From positions 1,736,001-1,800,000 of the forward strand of contig CM074698.1 of the NCBI GenBank assembly GCA_037367355.1: a stretch of 64,000 nucleotides of DNA. Reading direction: 5' to 3'. The notes beneath the pieces were generated by a model. The model did no database searches. It saw only the letters and a list, made by a program, of their open reading frames with translations, and was not told where the DNA came from. Made by a program: the position numbers and the translations under genes. Shown one piece after another: positions 33,689-44,731 of this stretch. Positions within the stretch are counted from its first letter, which is position 1. The number at the start of each line of letters is the position of its first letter. This DNA is from Neoscytalidium dimidiatum. Taxonomy: Eukaryota > Ascomycota > Dothideomycetes > Botryosphaeriales > Botryosphaeriaceae.

Positions 33689-35743
33689 TTACGCGGAGGC
33701 GCCTTTTGGGCGCTGGTTCTTCATGGAGACCATGCTTCGCCTGGGCCTGCTTCTCGTATCCGAAGCCTTCTGCTTCGGCTTGTTCAGTAGCCATGCGTTC
33801 ATAGGGCGTCTGGCACCGATGAATTTACCTTCCGGAGTCACCACCTCGACCTCCGGATACGGTACTTCAATTGCTGCTGGAGCGATTTCATCCAGCGCAT
33901 CACCTCCGCTAACTTCTCCATCATTGCGGTAGATCTTCTGGCTCTTCCTGGTCTGCGCGACGATCTCGATCCAGCCAACACCGTCAATGAGGATGTCCGT
34001 TGACCAGACCGTGAAGGGCAGTTGTTCAGGCTTCAGCGCGATGGCGTCCTTACGCGTCAGCGGGCCAGCTTGCTGTTTCGTAACATCCCAACTCAGCGAG
34101 AACAAGCCTGCAGACTTCATCGTTTGCCCCGTGCCCTCTTCGACAATCGAAGCTATGCCTGACGAACGTTCGCCAGCCTCCATGGCCAGCGCTTTCTGCG
34201 TCGACGTGACGTGCGGCGTAAGCGGCACGAACGGGTGCATCAGGTACACCAGATCACGCGTTGTAGGCGTGACGCGGATTAGGCCGCCGCCTAGTAGTAG
34301 GGATTGGCCGGGCTTGACGCTGATGCGCTCGGGCACAATCCGGCTCTTCATGACGAGATCGAGCCGGTGCTCGGGGCGGACATAGCGGTCCAGGGAGGTT
34401 CGCGCGAGGCCTGGCAGGTCGATTAGCTCGCCCCTGCCGTTCCCGAACGGAACGCGGATGGGCGAGGCGGTGGTGCCGGGGAGGGATGAGATGACGGGCA
34501 TGACGGGGTACGCCATCTCTTTCTGGGGTGGGGGGAGGAGTGAGTTTTCGTCGACCAGGGCCACCACGTCGTCGTCTTCTTCGCGCTGGGGTTGCTCTGG
34601 AGTTGACATCGGTTGAGCTGCGGTCTGCTGGGTTTCGAGAGCCTCCTTTGCGGCAGCACTCCGGAGCTTGTCGATGTTGATGGAGTCGTTGCGCCCTTTG
34701 GGGAAGACGACTTCAAAGAGGTTGCTCTTTCCGACGTTTACCTTGCCGACCATCCAGCCTGCACCGCCCCGCTCCCATATCTTTTCCTTCACCTCTTTCG
34801 TCCACCAGCCCCGTTTGGAACTTACGCAGCGCACATTTCCGAGGCGCACGTTTCTTCCAGCCCGACCCAACGCGTCACGCAGCACCTCAATCAGGTAGGG
34901 CATCAAACTGTCGACTTGTTCCTTTGTGGGCGCCAGCAAGTCGGAGCGAGTGATGATGAAGCTGACCTCAGCAACCCTGCCATGAGCATATTCCCTGTGC
35001 TTCGAGCGTCGATTCTGTGTGCGGAGAGGAGAAAGCTTCAACGCGTTGGTCAAATTGGGTACCAGAGACATGGGGAAGTCGGCAGCGTCGAGCACATGGT
35101 AAATGTGGTTGTGTTTGAACGGTGATTCGGCAATGGTCTGTTCGATGGATTCAATAGAGGGGTGGTGTATGGGCACGCCGGCATGATGGTTGAGCAGGTT
35201 GTGACAGCGATCGCATATGGGAGGCGGCGGTGCTGGCGGCAACTGTTGTGGTCTTTCAGTCGAGGCCGCGTTCTCTTCTGACAGGCCGAGTTGCTCCTTC
35301 AGAGACTTGTCCAGCCTCCTAATAGCTTCATTGAAGAGGCTGTCTTCCTTTTCGTTCCCTTGCGCCTTCGACAAAAGTTGTGGAGCCAAGTAGGCTTTTA
35401 CCGCCTTCCTCGACTCGTTGAAGTAACCGGCTGCATCTGGATCTACCGTCTGACTCGGGGCGCCGCAACCAGGACATGATAGCGGTAGTCTCTGAGCAAG
35501 CGGTGTGGATACTTCTGCGGTGGGCTCTGCAGCGGACGAACGGGTGGCTTCGACCGTGTTTCGCCTTCGATCCGACGTCGACAGGGTACGCGAGCTCCCG
35601 GCGAGCTTTTGGAGGCGTCGGGCGGGCGGCGGAAGTGGATCCAGCAATGCTGGACACAAGAACAGCGGCACTGAAGCCTCAATGCGGCGTATTTCAGCGC
35701 GCGAGAGGCCTAGAGAGCGTAGTGGTCGCAGGATGCGGTGCAT
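33689..35743 (-). CDS. GEP3: Gep3-type mitochondrial GTPase (circularly permuted, YqeH-like)
   Basis: Mitochondrial GTPase of the Gep3/Mtg3 group, implicated in small-subunit ribosome assembly. Single exon, 684 aa from ATG 35743 (MHRILRPLRSLGLSRAEIRR), an Arg/Leu-rich presequence; the open frame runs 13 codons further upstream, but without an ATG. Two Cys pairs suggest a zinc site (CPGCG about residue 90, CDRCHNLLNHH about 178). The G motifs appear in permuted order: G4-like TRSD, G5-like SSKRG, G1 GKVNVGKSN, G2 PGTTA, G3 DLPG. This order, plus the zinc site, identifies the family. The gene is head to head with the aspartate aminotransferase gene. Confidence 0.9.
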   Translation of the reverse strand: MHRILRPLRSLGLSRAEIRRIEASVPLFLCPALLDPLPPPARRLQKLAGSSRTLSTSDRRRNTVEATRSSAAEPTAEVSTPLAQRLPLSCPGCGAPSQTVDPDAAGYFNESRKAVKAYLAPQLLSKAQGNEKEDSLFNEAIRRLDKSLKEQLGLSEENAASTERPQQLPPAPPPPICDRCHNLLNHHAGVPIHHPSIESIEQTIAESPFKHNHIYHVLDAADFPMSLVPNLTNALKLSPLRTQNRRSKHREYAHGRVAEVSFIITRSDLLAPTKEQVDSLMPYLIEVLRDALGRAGRNVRLGNVRCVSSKRGWWTKEVKEKIWERGGAGWMVGKVNVGKSNLFEVVFPKGRNDSINIDKLRSAAAKEALETQQTAAQPMSTPEQPQREEDDDVVALVDENSLLPPPQKEMAYPVMPVISSLPGTTASPIRVPFGNGRGELIDLPGLARTSLDRYVRPEHRLDLVMKSRIVPERISVKPGQSLLLGGGLIRVTPTTRDLVYLMHPFVPLTPHVTSTQKALAMEAGERSSGIASIVEEGTGQTMKSAGLFSLSWDVTKQQAGPLTRKDAIALKPEQLPFTVWSTDILIDGVGWIEIVAQTRKSQKIYRNDGEVSGGDALDEIAPAAIEVPYPEVEVVTPEGKFIGARRPMNAWLLNKPKQKASDTRSRPRRSMVSMKNQRPKGASA

Positions 35744-36080
35744 GGTGTGCTGTGAGCGGCGAGCGCAAGCTTGCGGGCCCAAAAAAGTTTCCGACGGGAG
35801 CGGCTGCTGTCAAATGCCGATAGATGCCAAGGATCGTAACGGAGCTGGTTACCGAGAACAAGTCAGCGTAATACGGTGCTCTTGGGGAATGATGCGATGG
35901 CCAAAGCTCCCTCTGAAAAACGCGGCACGAAAAGCGTCCGAGCGCGGTGCTCTCTGGGGTAAATAACTGCGACTCACACCACCAGCTCCACGTTCCTGCT
36001 CCGATCGCCGGACAGTCATCCGTCAACCCAAACCACACCTGCCACCGTCGCGTCCACCACCACACTGCCAATTCGTCACC
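35744..36080. promoter_or_regulatory. shared bidirectional promoter region (GEP3 / AAT1)
   Basis: 337 bp separate the two divergent start codons, so both core promoters and leaders must fit here. A CCACCACC-rich pyrimidine/purine stretch directly precedes the aminotransferase ATG. No individual factor site can be assigned. Confidence 0.6.
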
Positions 36081-37462
36081 ATGATCTCATCCACCACCGC
36101 CATCAGGCAGGTCGCTGCCCGCCGCCTTGTCGCTGCGCCTGCTGTTCGCGCAGCTTCCGCATGGGCCAAGGTCCCTCAGGGTCCTCCAGATGCCATTCTA
36201 GGTATCACTGAGGCCTTCAAGGCTGACAGCCACCCGCAGAAGATCAACCTGGGTACGCGCTCCAGCTCAGTTCTGAGCCATTGAGACACTGACTTCATCC
36301 GAGGTGTTGGTGCCTACCGTGATGACCAGGGCAAGCCCTACGTCCTGCCCTCGGTGAAGTCCGCCGAGAAGAAGGTCGTCGACTCCAACCTCGACAAGGA
36401 GTACGCCGGCATCACCGGTGTCCCCGATTTCACCACCGCCGCTGCGAAGCTCGCCTACGGCCCCGACTCGCAGGCCATCAAGGACGGCCGCATCGCCATC
36501 ACCCAGTCCATCTCCGGAACCGGTGCCCTGCGCATTGGCGGCGCCTTTCTCCAGCGCCACTACCCGCATGCGAAGACCATCTATATCCCTACGCCCTCGT
36601 GGGCCAACCACAAGGCTGTCTTCAGCGACTCTGGCTTGGAGGTCAAGACCTACCGCTACTACAACAAGGACACCATTGGCCTCGACTTCGAGGGTTTAAT
36701 TGAGGACATCAAGAACCTGCCCAAGAACAGCATTGTTCTTCTGCACGCCTGCGCCCACAACCCCACTGGTGTCGACCCTACTCCCGAGCAATGGCGGGCC
36801 ATCAGCGACGCCGTCAAGGCCGGCGACCACCTTCCCTTCTTCGACATGGCCTACCAGGGCTTCGCCAGCGGTGACACCACCAAGGACGCCTACGCTCTGC
36901 GCTACTTCGTTGAGCAGGGCCACCACCCCGTCCTCGCCCAGAGCTTCGCTAAGAACATGGTGAGTCCGATGGAGAGTTTCCATCTGAGAGTGTGAAGGCT
37001 AACGCATTAAAGGGTCTGTACGGTGAGCGTGTCGGTGCTTTCTCCGTCGTTACTGAGTCGGCCGAGGAGAAGAAGCGCGTCGACTCCCAGATCAAGATCC
37101 TCGTCCGCCCCATGTACTCCAACCCGCCCATCCACGGTGCCCGCATCGCCTCTACCCTGCTTAACGACCCCGCTCTGAACAAGCAGTGGCTGGGTGAGGT
37201 CAAGGGCATGGCTGATCGCATCATCAAGATGCGTGCTCTGCTCAAGCAGCACCTCGAGGAGCTTGGCTCCAAGCACGACTGGAGCCACATCACCAGCCAG
37301 ATCGGCATGTTTGCTTACACCGGCCTCAAGCCCGAGCAGATGGAGGTTCTGGCCAAGGAGCACTCCGTCTACGCCACCAAGGACGGCCGTATCTCGGTTG
37401 CCGGCATCACCTCTGGCAACGTCAAGAGGCTCGCCGAGAGCATCTACAAGGTTACTGGTTAA
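36081..37462 (+). CDS. AAT1: aspartate aminotransferase, mitochondrial type
   Basis: PLP enzyme interconverting aspartate + 2-oxoglutarate and oxaloacetate + glutamate; part of the malate-aspartate shuttle. Exons 36081-36252, 36304-36959 and 37013-37462; introns 51 and 53 nt; 425 aa. The N-terminus ([20 protein letters not shown]) is an amphipathic Arg-rich presequence, which favours the mitochondrial isoform. Visible landmarks are [43 protein letters not shown] and the Schiff-base lysine K274 in [15 protein letters not shown], whose motif straddles intron 2. The C-terminal domain carries [12 protein letters not shown] and GRISVAGI. The length is normal for the family. Confidence 0.97.
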
Positions 37463-38242
37463 GCGAGAAAAAAGTGGTTGGATGTGGTCTAGACACTTAG
37501 ATTATGGTAAGGTCACGAAGTGGATACAACAAAACTGGGTTTGTACAACATCATGTACGGCTATCGTGGGCACATAGATCGAAACGACGAATTAAGATGC
37601 GCTGAAGCGGGGACGTTGACGACCAAGCTCCTCTACATCTGGCATCCGTGTGAACGTGATCAGAAGCGATATGAATGAGACCTTATAGAGTAACCCAATC
37701 CTCAGATCTTGAATGTAAATGCTCAAACGTTGCTAAATAACCGGGAAAACACCAATCCGGTGTAGGTTTTATGCCAGCGGTTGGCACCCTTAAACGCCAT
37801 GTGGGGCCGTGAATATGCATTCGTGTCTCTACCTGTAGAGCCGTAAAGGTGCTGTCGTGCGTTCACGGCGGAGTCTTGACCGCATATACAGGTCTTTCCC
37901 TCCCCAGTGAATCAGTATTGTCTACCGCGCCGAGTCGTCATGTTTCGAAGCTCTACCCCACCATAGTCGTACTCGTTTCGGGCGCGATCCCGACTAGTTC
38001 CCTATTACCCCACAGTAAGGAGCCTGAAGTTTATCTCCAATGCTTCAATCCTACGAATCAGGTCCTGGACTGTTAGACTTGTGTACCGGGGAGAGCGGAA
38101 GTTGAAGCATCCGCAAGTATTATGTGGGACGTGGGGCCTTAGAAGTGCCGATTGAGCTGGGTAGGCCCCTTCGTACATTAAATCAGTACATCTCCTTCAG
38201 TCCCTTTTCCCAACTGCCTTTCCTTACCGACGGGTTCTCATT
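37463..38242. other. intergenic region between AAT1 and the first P450
   Basis: About 780 bp between two + genes. I see no gene. It holds the aminotransferase 3' UTR and the P450 promoter. Confidence 0.45.
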
Positions 38243-40236
38243 ATGGCTCTATCAGACCTGATATCAACGGTCCCACCGCACCAACTGGCGCTGGGCACGA
38301 TTAGCGCTCTACTACTTCTCTTCATCTTGCGCTCTTTCCTGCGCGCAGCCCTCACGCCGCTACGCTCCCTTCCCGGCCCATTCTTTGCACGCTTCTCTCG
38401 TTTATGGTACCTACGTTCGGTGTCCCATGGTGATTTCCACAAAACGAATGTTGAACTGCACCGCAAGTACGGTACGCAAATATACGCCCATCACTGACTT
38501 TGAGAACATTTCCAAGCAAAGCAGCTCGGCCACATGGCTGGCTTTCTCTGAAACCTGCATAATAAGGTTTCCTAATCCTCTGGTCATCCTTCATAGGCTC
38601 TATCGTGCGCATCGCTCCGGACTACTACTCCATCGACGACCCCGCCGCCGTCCGCACCATCTACGGTCATGGCACACAGTTTACCAAGGGCCCGTGGTAC
38701 GAGGCTAGTGGTAATCCGGGAACCGAGCACGAGAATCTCTTCGTTGATCGAGACCCGAAGAGGCATGCCGCGAACAGGCGCAAAGTAGCGAGCCTATACT
38801 CGATGTCGGCGCTGTTGAAGATGGAGGAGGCGGTAAATGAGTGTATCGGATTGTTCGAGGAGCGATTCAGGGAATTTGCAAGGTGAGCAATGACATTCCT
38901 ACTCGAAGTATGCGTCTCCCTTTTGATGATGACGGTGGTGGTGGTGGTGGTCCTTCGACGTCGTTCAGAATGCTGAAAGCACTTGCTAACGGACGACCGC
39001 TCGAAACAGCAACGGCCGCACCCTCAACCTCCAATACTGGCTCCAGTGCTACGCGTTCGATGTCATCGGCGCCATCACCGTCGCCAAGCGCTTCGGCTTC
39101 CTCGACGAGGGCAAGGACCCCATCGGCATGCTGCCGCCCCTGCACAACTACCTCGTCTACCTCTCGCACGTCGGCGTCTTCCCAGAGATCCACCCCTACC
39201 TCTTCAAGCTCCTGACTCTCCTCCCGTCCAAGGGCATGGCCAGCGTCATCGACTTCACCCGCAAGCAGGTCATGGAGCGCATCGAGGCGAACAAGGACAT
39301 CGAGAAGAGGGTCGAGGGCGAGGACTTCCTGGCCAAGGTGCTGAGGCTGCATGAGGAGGAGCCGCGCGGCTTCACCATGGGCGAGGTTTTCGTGACGTGC
39401 ACGACGAATATCGGGGCCGGGAGCGACACCACGAGTATTGCGTTGAGCGGCATTATGTGGGGGTTGGTGAACAACCAGGATGCTTACGCTAAGGTGTGGT
39501 GTTTTTTGCCCCTCCTTCGGCCAGCGCATGGTTTCTTGGTGCTGGATATGTGTGTGTGGCTGACGTGAGATGTAGCTTCGCGCCGAGATCGACGAGAAGC
39601 GCGCGAAGGGCGAGATCTCGAGCCCGGTCACGTTTGCGGAGTCGCAGCAGATGCCGTACTTGCAGGCGGTTATCAAAGAGGGCTTGAGAATCCATCCTTC
39701 GACAGGGTTTCCTATGGAACGGGTGGTGCCGAAAGGCGGGGCTGAAATCGCTGGGATATTCTTCCCGGGGGGAGTAAGTTATTTGCATATGATTTTCCTG
39801 GGCTGCTGGAAACAGAGCTGACTTGAATCGGGATAGACAAAAGTTGGAATCAATTCTTGGGTAGCTCACGCCAACAGGGATGTTTTCGGCGACGATGCCG
39901 ATGACTTCAGACCGGAGAGGTGGCTGTCTGATAAAGAGAAGGTGCAGATGATGGACAGATATTGGCTGCCGGTAGGTTCTCGAAAGATTCAGCCGCTTTT
40001 CAAGAAGTTATTAGTCAAAGAAATTACAAGCTGATATGAGGCTCCAGTTCGGCCACGGATCGAGGACGTGTATTGGCAAGAACATTAGTCTTATGGAGAT
40101 GTTAAAACTCATTCCCGAGCTCGTGGAGAAGTTCGACTTCCATCTGACGGATGAAAAGGCAGAGCTAGAGTCGCAGAATATGTGGTTTGTCAAGCAGAAA
40201 AACTTTATGGTCCGAGTCAGCGAGAGAAGAATTTAG
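38243..40236 (+). CDS. cytochrome P450, pisatin demethylase-like
   Basis: Heme monooxygenase anchored in the ER membrane. Exons 38243-38471, 38597-38882, 39010-39493, 39576-39773, 39837-39971 and 40048-40236; introns 125, 127, 82, 63 and 76 nt; 506 aa with all phases closing. An N-terminal membrane segment (LALGTISALLLLFILRSF) is followed by LPGPFFARFSRLWY. Canonical P450 elements are intact: I-helix AGSDTTSIALSG, K-helix KEGLRIHPS, DDFRPERW and the heme loop FGHGSRTCIG with Cys452. The N-terminal half (IVRIAPDYYSIDDPAAVRTI) resembles the pisatin-demethylase/CYP57-type group, so xenobiotic or secondary-metabolite oxidation is likely; the substrate is unknown. It converges on a second P450 only 330 bp away. 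Confidence 0.92.
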
Positions 40237-40566
40237 GGCCAAGGAGAGAACCCAAAGTGTCAAGGCGGAATAGAACCAACTATGCTTAACGAATCTGATT
40301 CTTGTACAGCCTACTCATTATGCTTTTTCCAGAGTGTTGGGAGTCAAAATCTTGATCTCAAAAGTATGCGCATTTTTGATGAAACTAGCGCTGGCCTGTA
40401 CAATCTAACGCCCCACAATATGCACCCCGCAAAGTTACCCCGCACTATAAAGCCGCATACAAGGTACCTGCCACGGACTAGCAGGACGTTCTCGGCGAAT
40501 AGCGACGCACACACTGCAAGTAAATTCTGTTCGCAATATATACCAAGCCGCTTCGATGACTCGTTC
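40237..40566. other. convergent 3' intergenic region between the two P450 genes
   Basis: 330 bp between opposing stop codons. It contains only presumed 3' UTRs. Confidence 0.5.
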
Positions 40567-42280
40567 TTAAACACCGCGAACAGGCTTCAGGGTGACGTAA
40601 AGTGGATGCTTTTCCCATAGAGCCCAGTTCTTCTGAGCCGTCCAGTTATCGCTCTCCGGACTGAGCTCAAGGTCAAAGTGCCAAAGTAGCTTCGCAAAGA
40701 TGATACGCATCTCGTGGTACGCCAGACTGTTTGGTCGAGTCAGCGATTGCATGCTCCAACGGAAGCGGAGCATTTGTATACTCACTTCTTGCCTAGGCAG
40801 TTACGCGGGCCTGTGGAAAATGGCTGAAAGACATCCTTTCTATCGCCATCGTAGCCGGTGCCCGGGAGCCAGCGCTCAGGAATGAAAGAGTCGGGATCTT
40901 TAAAATTGCGCGGTGAATAATACGAAGCATAATGAGGCACCGAGACTCGGACCTGGTGGCGTTTTAGCGCAAGTTCAATTCGAATGCCCGCAGGAGTTTC
41001 TCACCCCCGATGGAATCCAATCGCCGCATATGGCCGATCCGTCCCCCCCGACTACTCTAGCAAGACCGTTTGCAGCTGGTGGGTAGAGACGAAGGGCCTC
41101 TTCAAGACAAGCTGACAGGTACTTCATATGTTGCAGCATCTCTAGAGTCAGATCGTCTTCTGAGTCTAGAGCCCTCACCTCTTCGATCACTTTGCGAAGT
41201 TTCTCGGGATTCTTGAGGAGGAAGTATGCTACACCGCTCAGAGCGGTGGCTGTGGTTTCCGTTCCTGCAATCATGAAAATAGAAGCATGAGCATACATCG
41301 AATCTTTGCTAATCACATCCTGACCCTTCTGGAGCACGAGGTTCCAGAAATCGGGCTTCTCCGTGATTCCGTGCTCCAACCTGCGGTCGACCCTCTGTGC
41401 GGAGTGTTCGAAGTGGAATTTCTGTTGGTTGCGGAGAGACTTGGGTATGAGAAGATACATAAGAGCGCCGAGCAAGGGATACTCGTTTCCGACGCTGAGC
41501 AGGTCCCCGACTTTGAGGTTCTCGAAGATCGCCTTGACCCAAGGGGACAGCTCGGATTTGGAAAGTAGGCCGAGGGGCTCGCCGAAGCTCAGCTCACCCA
41601 TAATGTCGAAAGTGGTGCAGTTGAACTGTTTGACCATGTCGGTCTGGCCGGTGACGTGGTAGAGATTGCGGATGAAGTGGTCAGCGTAGGACCGAATGAG
41701 GGATTCTTGCTGCTTTAATGCCTTGTCGGAGAAGGCGTTCGTGAAGACTTTCCGGGTCCGGCTGTGGTCACCATCATCTACCATGGTCACCATGCTGTGG
41801 GTGCCGTTGTACTCTGGGTTGTATTTCCGCCAGTCCTTGCTGATAACTTTTTTGTTTGTCGTGCCGATTTTGTGGCCGTAGATATCCTTCCAGGCTTGTG
41901 GATTGATGAAGCTGAGTCTATTGGGACCGAGTCGAACAGTTTCCCCATACGTTTCATGCATGCGGTAGACCCAGTAGGGCATGTCTCCGGTTGTGCCAAT
42001 CCACCAGAAAACAATTTCCGAGACTGCGGCATACTTTGGACCAGGGTCTGGGTAGTGAGTCAGTAGTTGGATCTTAAAAAAAAAAAGGTTCTATCGCACA
42101 TTTGCTTAAGGGATGGAAGTAGATCCTGTATATGGCGGTGAAAATGAGACCCAAAGGCAGCTTTGGAAGGAATTAGAAACGGTGTCCGATGGGTAAAGGT
42201 ACGGATCTGCAGCTCACAGAGAGAGCCAAGGCACCCAGAGGGAATGGCGCCTGAGGCAACTTAAGAGAGTCATCGTGCAT
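40567..42280 (-). CDS. cytochrome P450, isotrichodermin C-15 hydroxylase-like
   Basis: Second P450, of a different family from its neighbour. Exons (minus) 42218-42280, 42100-42160, 41005-42047, 40786-40952 and 40567-40726; introns 57, 52, 52 and 59 nt; 497 aa. Two very short first exons are needed: they give the membrane anchor [20 protein letters not shown] and then [17 protein letters not shown]. Intact motifs are I-helix [13 protein letters not shown]-helix [15 protein letters not shown] and the heme loop [10 protein letters not shown] with Cys441. The segment [19 protein letters not shown] is typical of CYP65-like enzymes acting on fungal terpenoid or polyketide intermediates. The start ([12 protein letters not shown]) was chosen because it alone keeps the anchor in frame. 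The substrate cannot be inferred. Confidence 0.9.
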
Positions 42281-42982
42281 GGCTGCTGTGATGTTTGTAG
42301 ATGTGGCTGACTACCATCAGGCTTCAGTGAATATTTATAAACGTAGGCCAGCTTCTCAGCCACGGGAAGCGGCGACTGGGACATTCCGAGACAGGAGCTG
42401 TCGCATCGTGCCGGGTCGGGAAAACGCCATATAGGAGTCGTATACTGTGACATCCAGCATAAGTCTTGTTAGTGTCTCCACAACGACAAAGGGGTGTGGG
42501 ATCACGTGTAAAGGAAGATGAGCCAATCGAAGGTTGTAGAGTTGCCGCGCACGGGGATTCACAACGAAATCGCAGTAACAATACTTACCACAGTAGACCA
42601 TTGGGCCCGTATATCGGAAGTGCTTGTCCGAGGATGGTAGTTTAGAATGTTGACAGCCTCACAGGGGCGAGAAACTCGGCTTCTCGGATAGGGCAGTTCT
42701 ACTGCCATGCTTGCGGCTCGACTTCACCGACACGCGCCATAATTGATGGACGCAGGGTGGTGTCCTGGCGTAGCATGGAGCGGGAGTGGCTTAGCCTTAC
42801 GCAGGCGTGGGGCCTGGGTGTGTAGCTCGCACTCTGGCCCAAAAAGGAAAGTACGCTAATTAGGCGTGTCTGGACCGCCGGGATACGCGGGAGGCGCCGT
42901 CCAAGGGGTGAACGCCTGATCTGCGTCTCTCTATCATCCCTCAGCCTCTCCAACCTTCTCATCATTCCTCATCCTATCTTCG
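42281..42982. promoter_or_regulatory. divergent promoter region between P450 and Zn2Cys6 regulator
   Basis: 702 bp lie between the start codons of the minus-strand P450 and the plus-strand regulator, so one region serves both. I did not find a convincing repeated CGG-type site by eye. Confidence 0.5.
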
Positions 42983-44437
42983 ATGCGCTCATCCACCCCC
43001 GCTTCCGCAGATCTACGAGTGCGGCTTGCCAAATTTCCCGCAGTGCCGCCTACTCCTACAGAACACCCACCGCTGCGTGCCCGCCAGATCAAGACGCGTA
43101 CTGGCTGTCAGCAATGCAAGAAACGGCGCCTAAAGTGCGATGAGACCAGGCCGATATGTCGCCGCTGTCAGGTCCGCGGCGAAGACTGTAGCGGCGCTGT
43201 AGAAGTTGAGCAGTGGCAGACGATCGTGCTTGCCCCAATACCTCGGATCACTCATATTTCACGCCCTCCGCGCTACGAATTCGGTGATGACGAGCTGCTG
43301 CAGTATTTCGCCAACGTCATCTTGAAGGATATGGTGATTGAAGTGCACACGGCTACGCCTTTGCCTCAGGCTTTGGACCCTCACATCCGCAGCTCAAAGG
43401 CCCTCATGCACGCCGCAAAGAGTCTTAGCCAGGCGCATCTCTTTCGTTTCCAGCCCGGTAATATTCACCGCTTACTGAAGGGCTATAACCGCACTCTGAC
43501 TTCTCTTCGCGAAGAGGTGGAACGAGAGACCGTTGAGAGGTTCAGGTCCAGGAATGCCTTACACCGCCTCTTGCTGGGAACCCTCTTTCTGGCCGTTTTG
43601 CAGGCCTGGTTCGACGATTCTGGCAGCGGCTGTGGCGTCCTACACTTACGCGGCGCTCATGCCACTGTCGACCTTCTGCTCGCTTCCTCCAGCTGCGGAG
43701 AGCCGCTATCCGCCCTGGAATACTACCTGATCGGCTCTGTAGCACATATCGACATGCTGTGCTCCTTCCTCATTCCCGCCCAACATCCTCTTCCGCAAGG
43801 CGCTCGCCTACTTAATGAACTCCAAAAAGATCGATGGCGTTCTGGCGCCCACATGCACCCGATAAGCGGTCTATCCACATCCCTGGACGTCTTGGTCGGC
43901 CAAGCTGGCCGTTACTATCGCTCCGTCGTCGACCTGCGGGTCCGTGATCTTGAGAAGGAGCGAGATCTCGAGCGGTGTCTGCTGCAGTGGAAGCCACTCG
44001 ACGCTGACGGCAAACCCGTTCACGTGCAAATAGCAGACGGCTATCGGTTGTGCGGGTTGCTCATGCTTCAACAAGCTCGTCGCGTTAACGTCAGAAATCC
44101 ACCTTCAGACGCACAATCAGGCCCGAACAAAAAGCTGATTTTCCAACTCGCATCTTATGCTTTGGCCATTCTCAGGGATACCCCCCGCGTCTTTCCTCAG
44201 GTTTATTTCGAGACGCCTATGCTGCTGATCGTCGGGCCCGAGATCGAAAAGGAAGACCAGGCTGGAAGACATCTTATCGATGAGCGCTTCACGATGCTAG
44301 CCAATCACACAAGCAGACGCGGCCATAGGCTTGCTGCTGAATTCGTTCGCGAGTTTTGGCAAATACGAGACAACGGCCGGAACGTTACCTGGCTTGAGCT
44401 TATGGTGGAGAAAGGGTTATTATTGAATCTCACGTAG
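42983..44437 (+). CDS. Zn2Cys6 fungal transcription factor
   Basis: Single-exon 484-aa nuclear regulator. The binuclear zinc cluster is near the N-terminus and complete, with Cys42, Cys45, Cys52, Cys59, Cys62 and Cys69 (GCQQCKKRRLKC then ICRRCQVRGEDC). A Fungal_trans_2-like (PF11951) regulatory domain covers roughly residues 110-480 (YFANVILKDMVIEVHTATPL, NALHRLLLGTLFLAVLQAW, LSALEYYLIGSVAHIDMLCS). The start at 42983 is the first ATG of the frame, 41 residues before the cluster. Its divergent placement next to a P450, with a second P450 just beyond, makes it the best candidate for a pathway-specific regulator of that pair. Confidence 0.92.
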   Translation: MRSSTPASADLRVRLAKFPAVPPTPTEHPPLRARQIKTRTGCQQCKKRRLKCDETRPICRRCQVRGEDCSGAVEVEQWQTIVLAPIPRITHISRPPRYEFGDDELLQYFANVILKDMVIEVHTATPLPQALDPHIRSSKALMHAAKSLSQAHLFRFQPGNIHRLLKGYNRTLTSLREEVERETVERFRSRNALHRLLLGTLFLAVLQAWFDDSGSGCGVLHLRGAHATVDLLLASSSCGEPLSALEYYLIGSVAHIDMLCSFLIPAQHPLPQGARLLNELQKDRWRSGAHMHPISGLSTSLDVLVGQAGRYYRSVVDLRVRDLEKERDLERCLLQWKPLDADGKPVHVQIADGYRLCGLLMLQQARRVNVRNPPSDAQSGPNKKLIFQLASYALAILRDTPRVFPQVYFETPMLLIVGPEIEKEDQAGRHLIDERFTMLANHTSRRGHRLAAEFVREFWQIRDNGRNVTWLELMVEKGLLLNLT

Positions 44438-44731
44438 CGGAAACGAGAGTCAAGATCATAACACCATTCCCAGTCACTCCAAGGTAAACGTTACATGGAC
44501 TTCGCCTCTGTACCATACGGAGCGCTCATAATTTCTTGCTCAGACCATCGAGGAACCACTGTTTGGGTCACTGGCGAACGCACCACAATCTTGTCTGGGT
44601 GACAACTTCACTTGATTGAATAGTTTCAAGAGTCTTCCGGCCGCTCATTGCCGTGGAGTTCGCTAAATTGACATATGAGAGAGATACCATTTTTCTGCAG
44701 TCACTTCCAACTCAATCTCGCCAACTCAACT

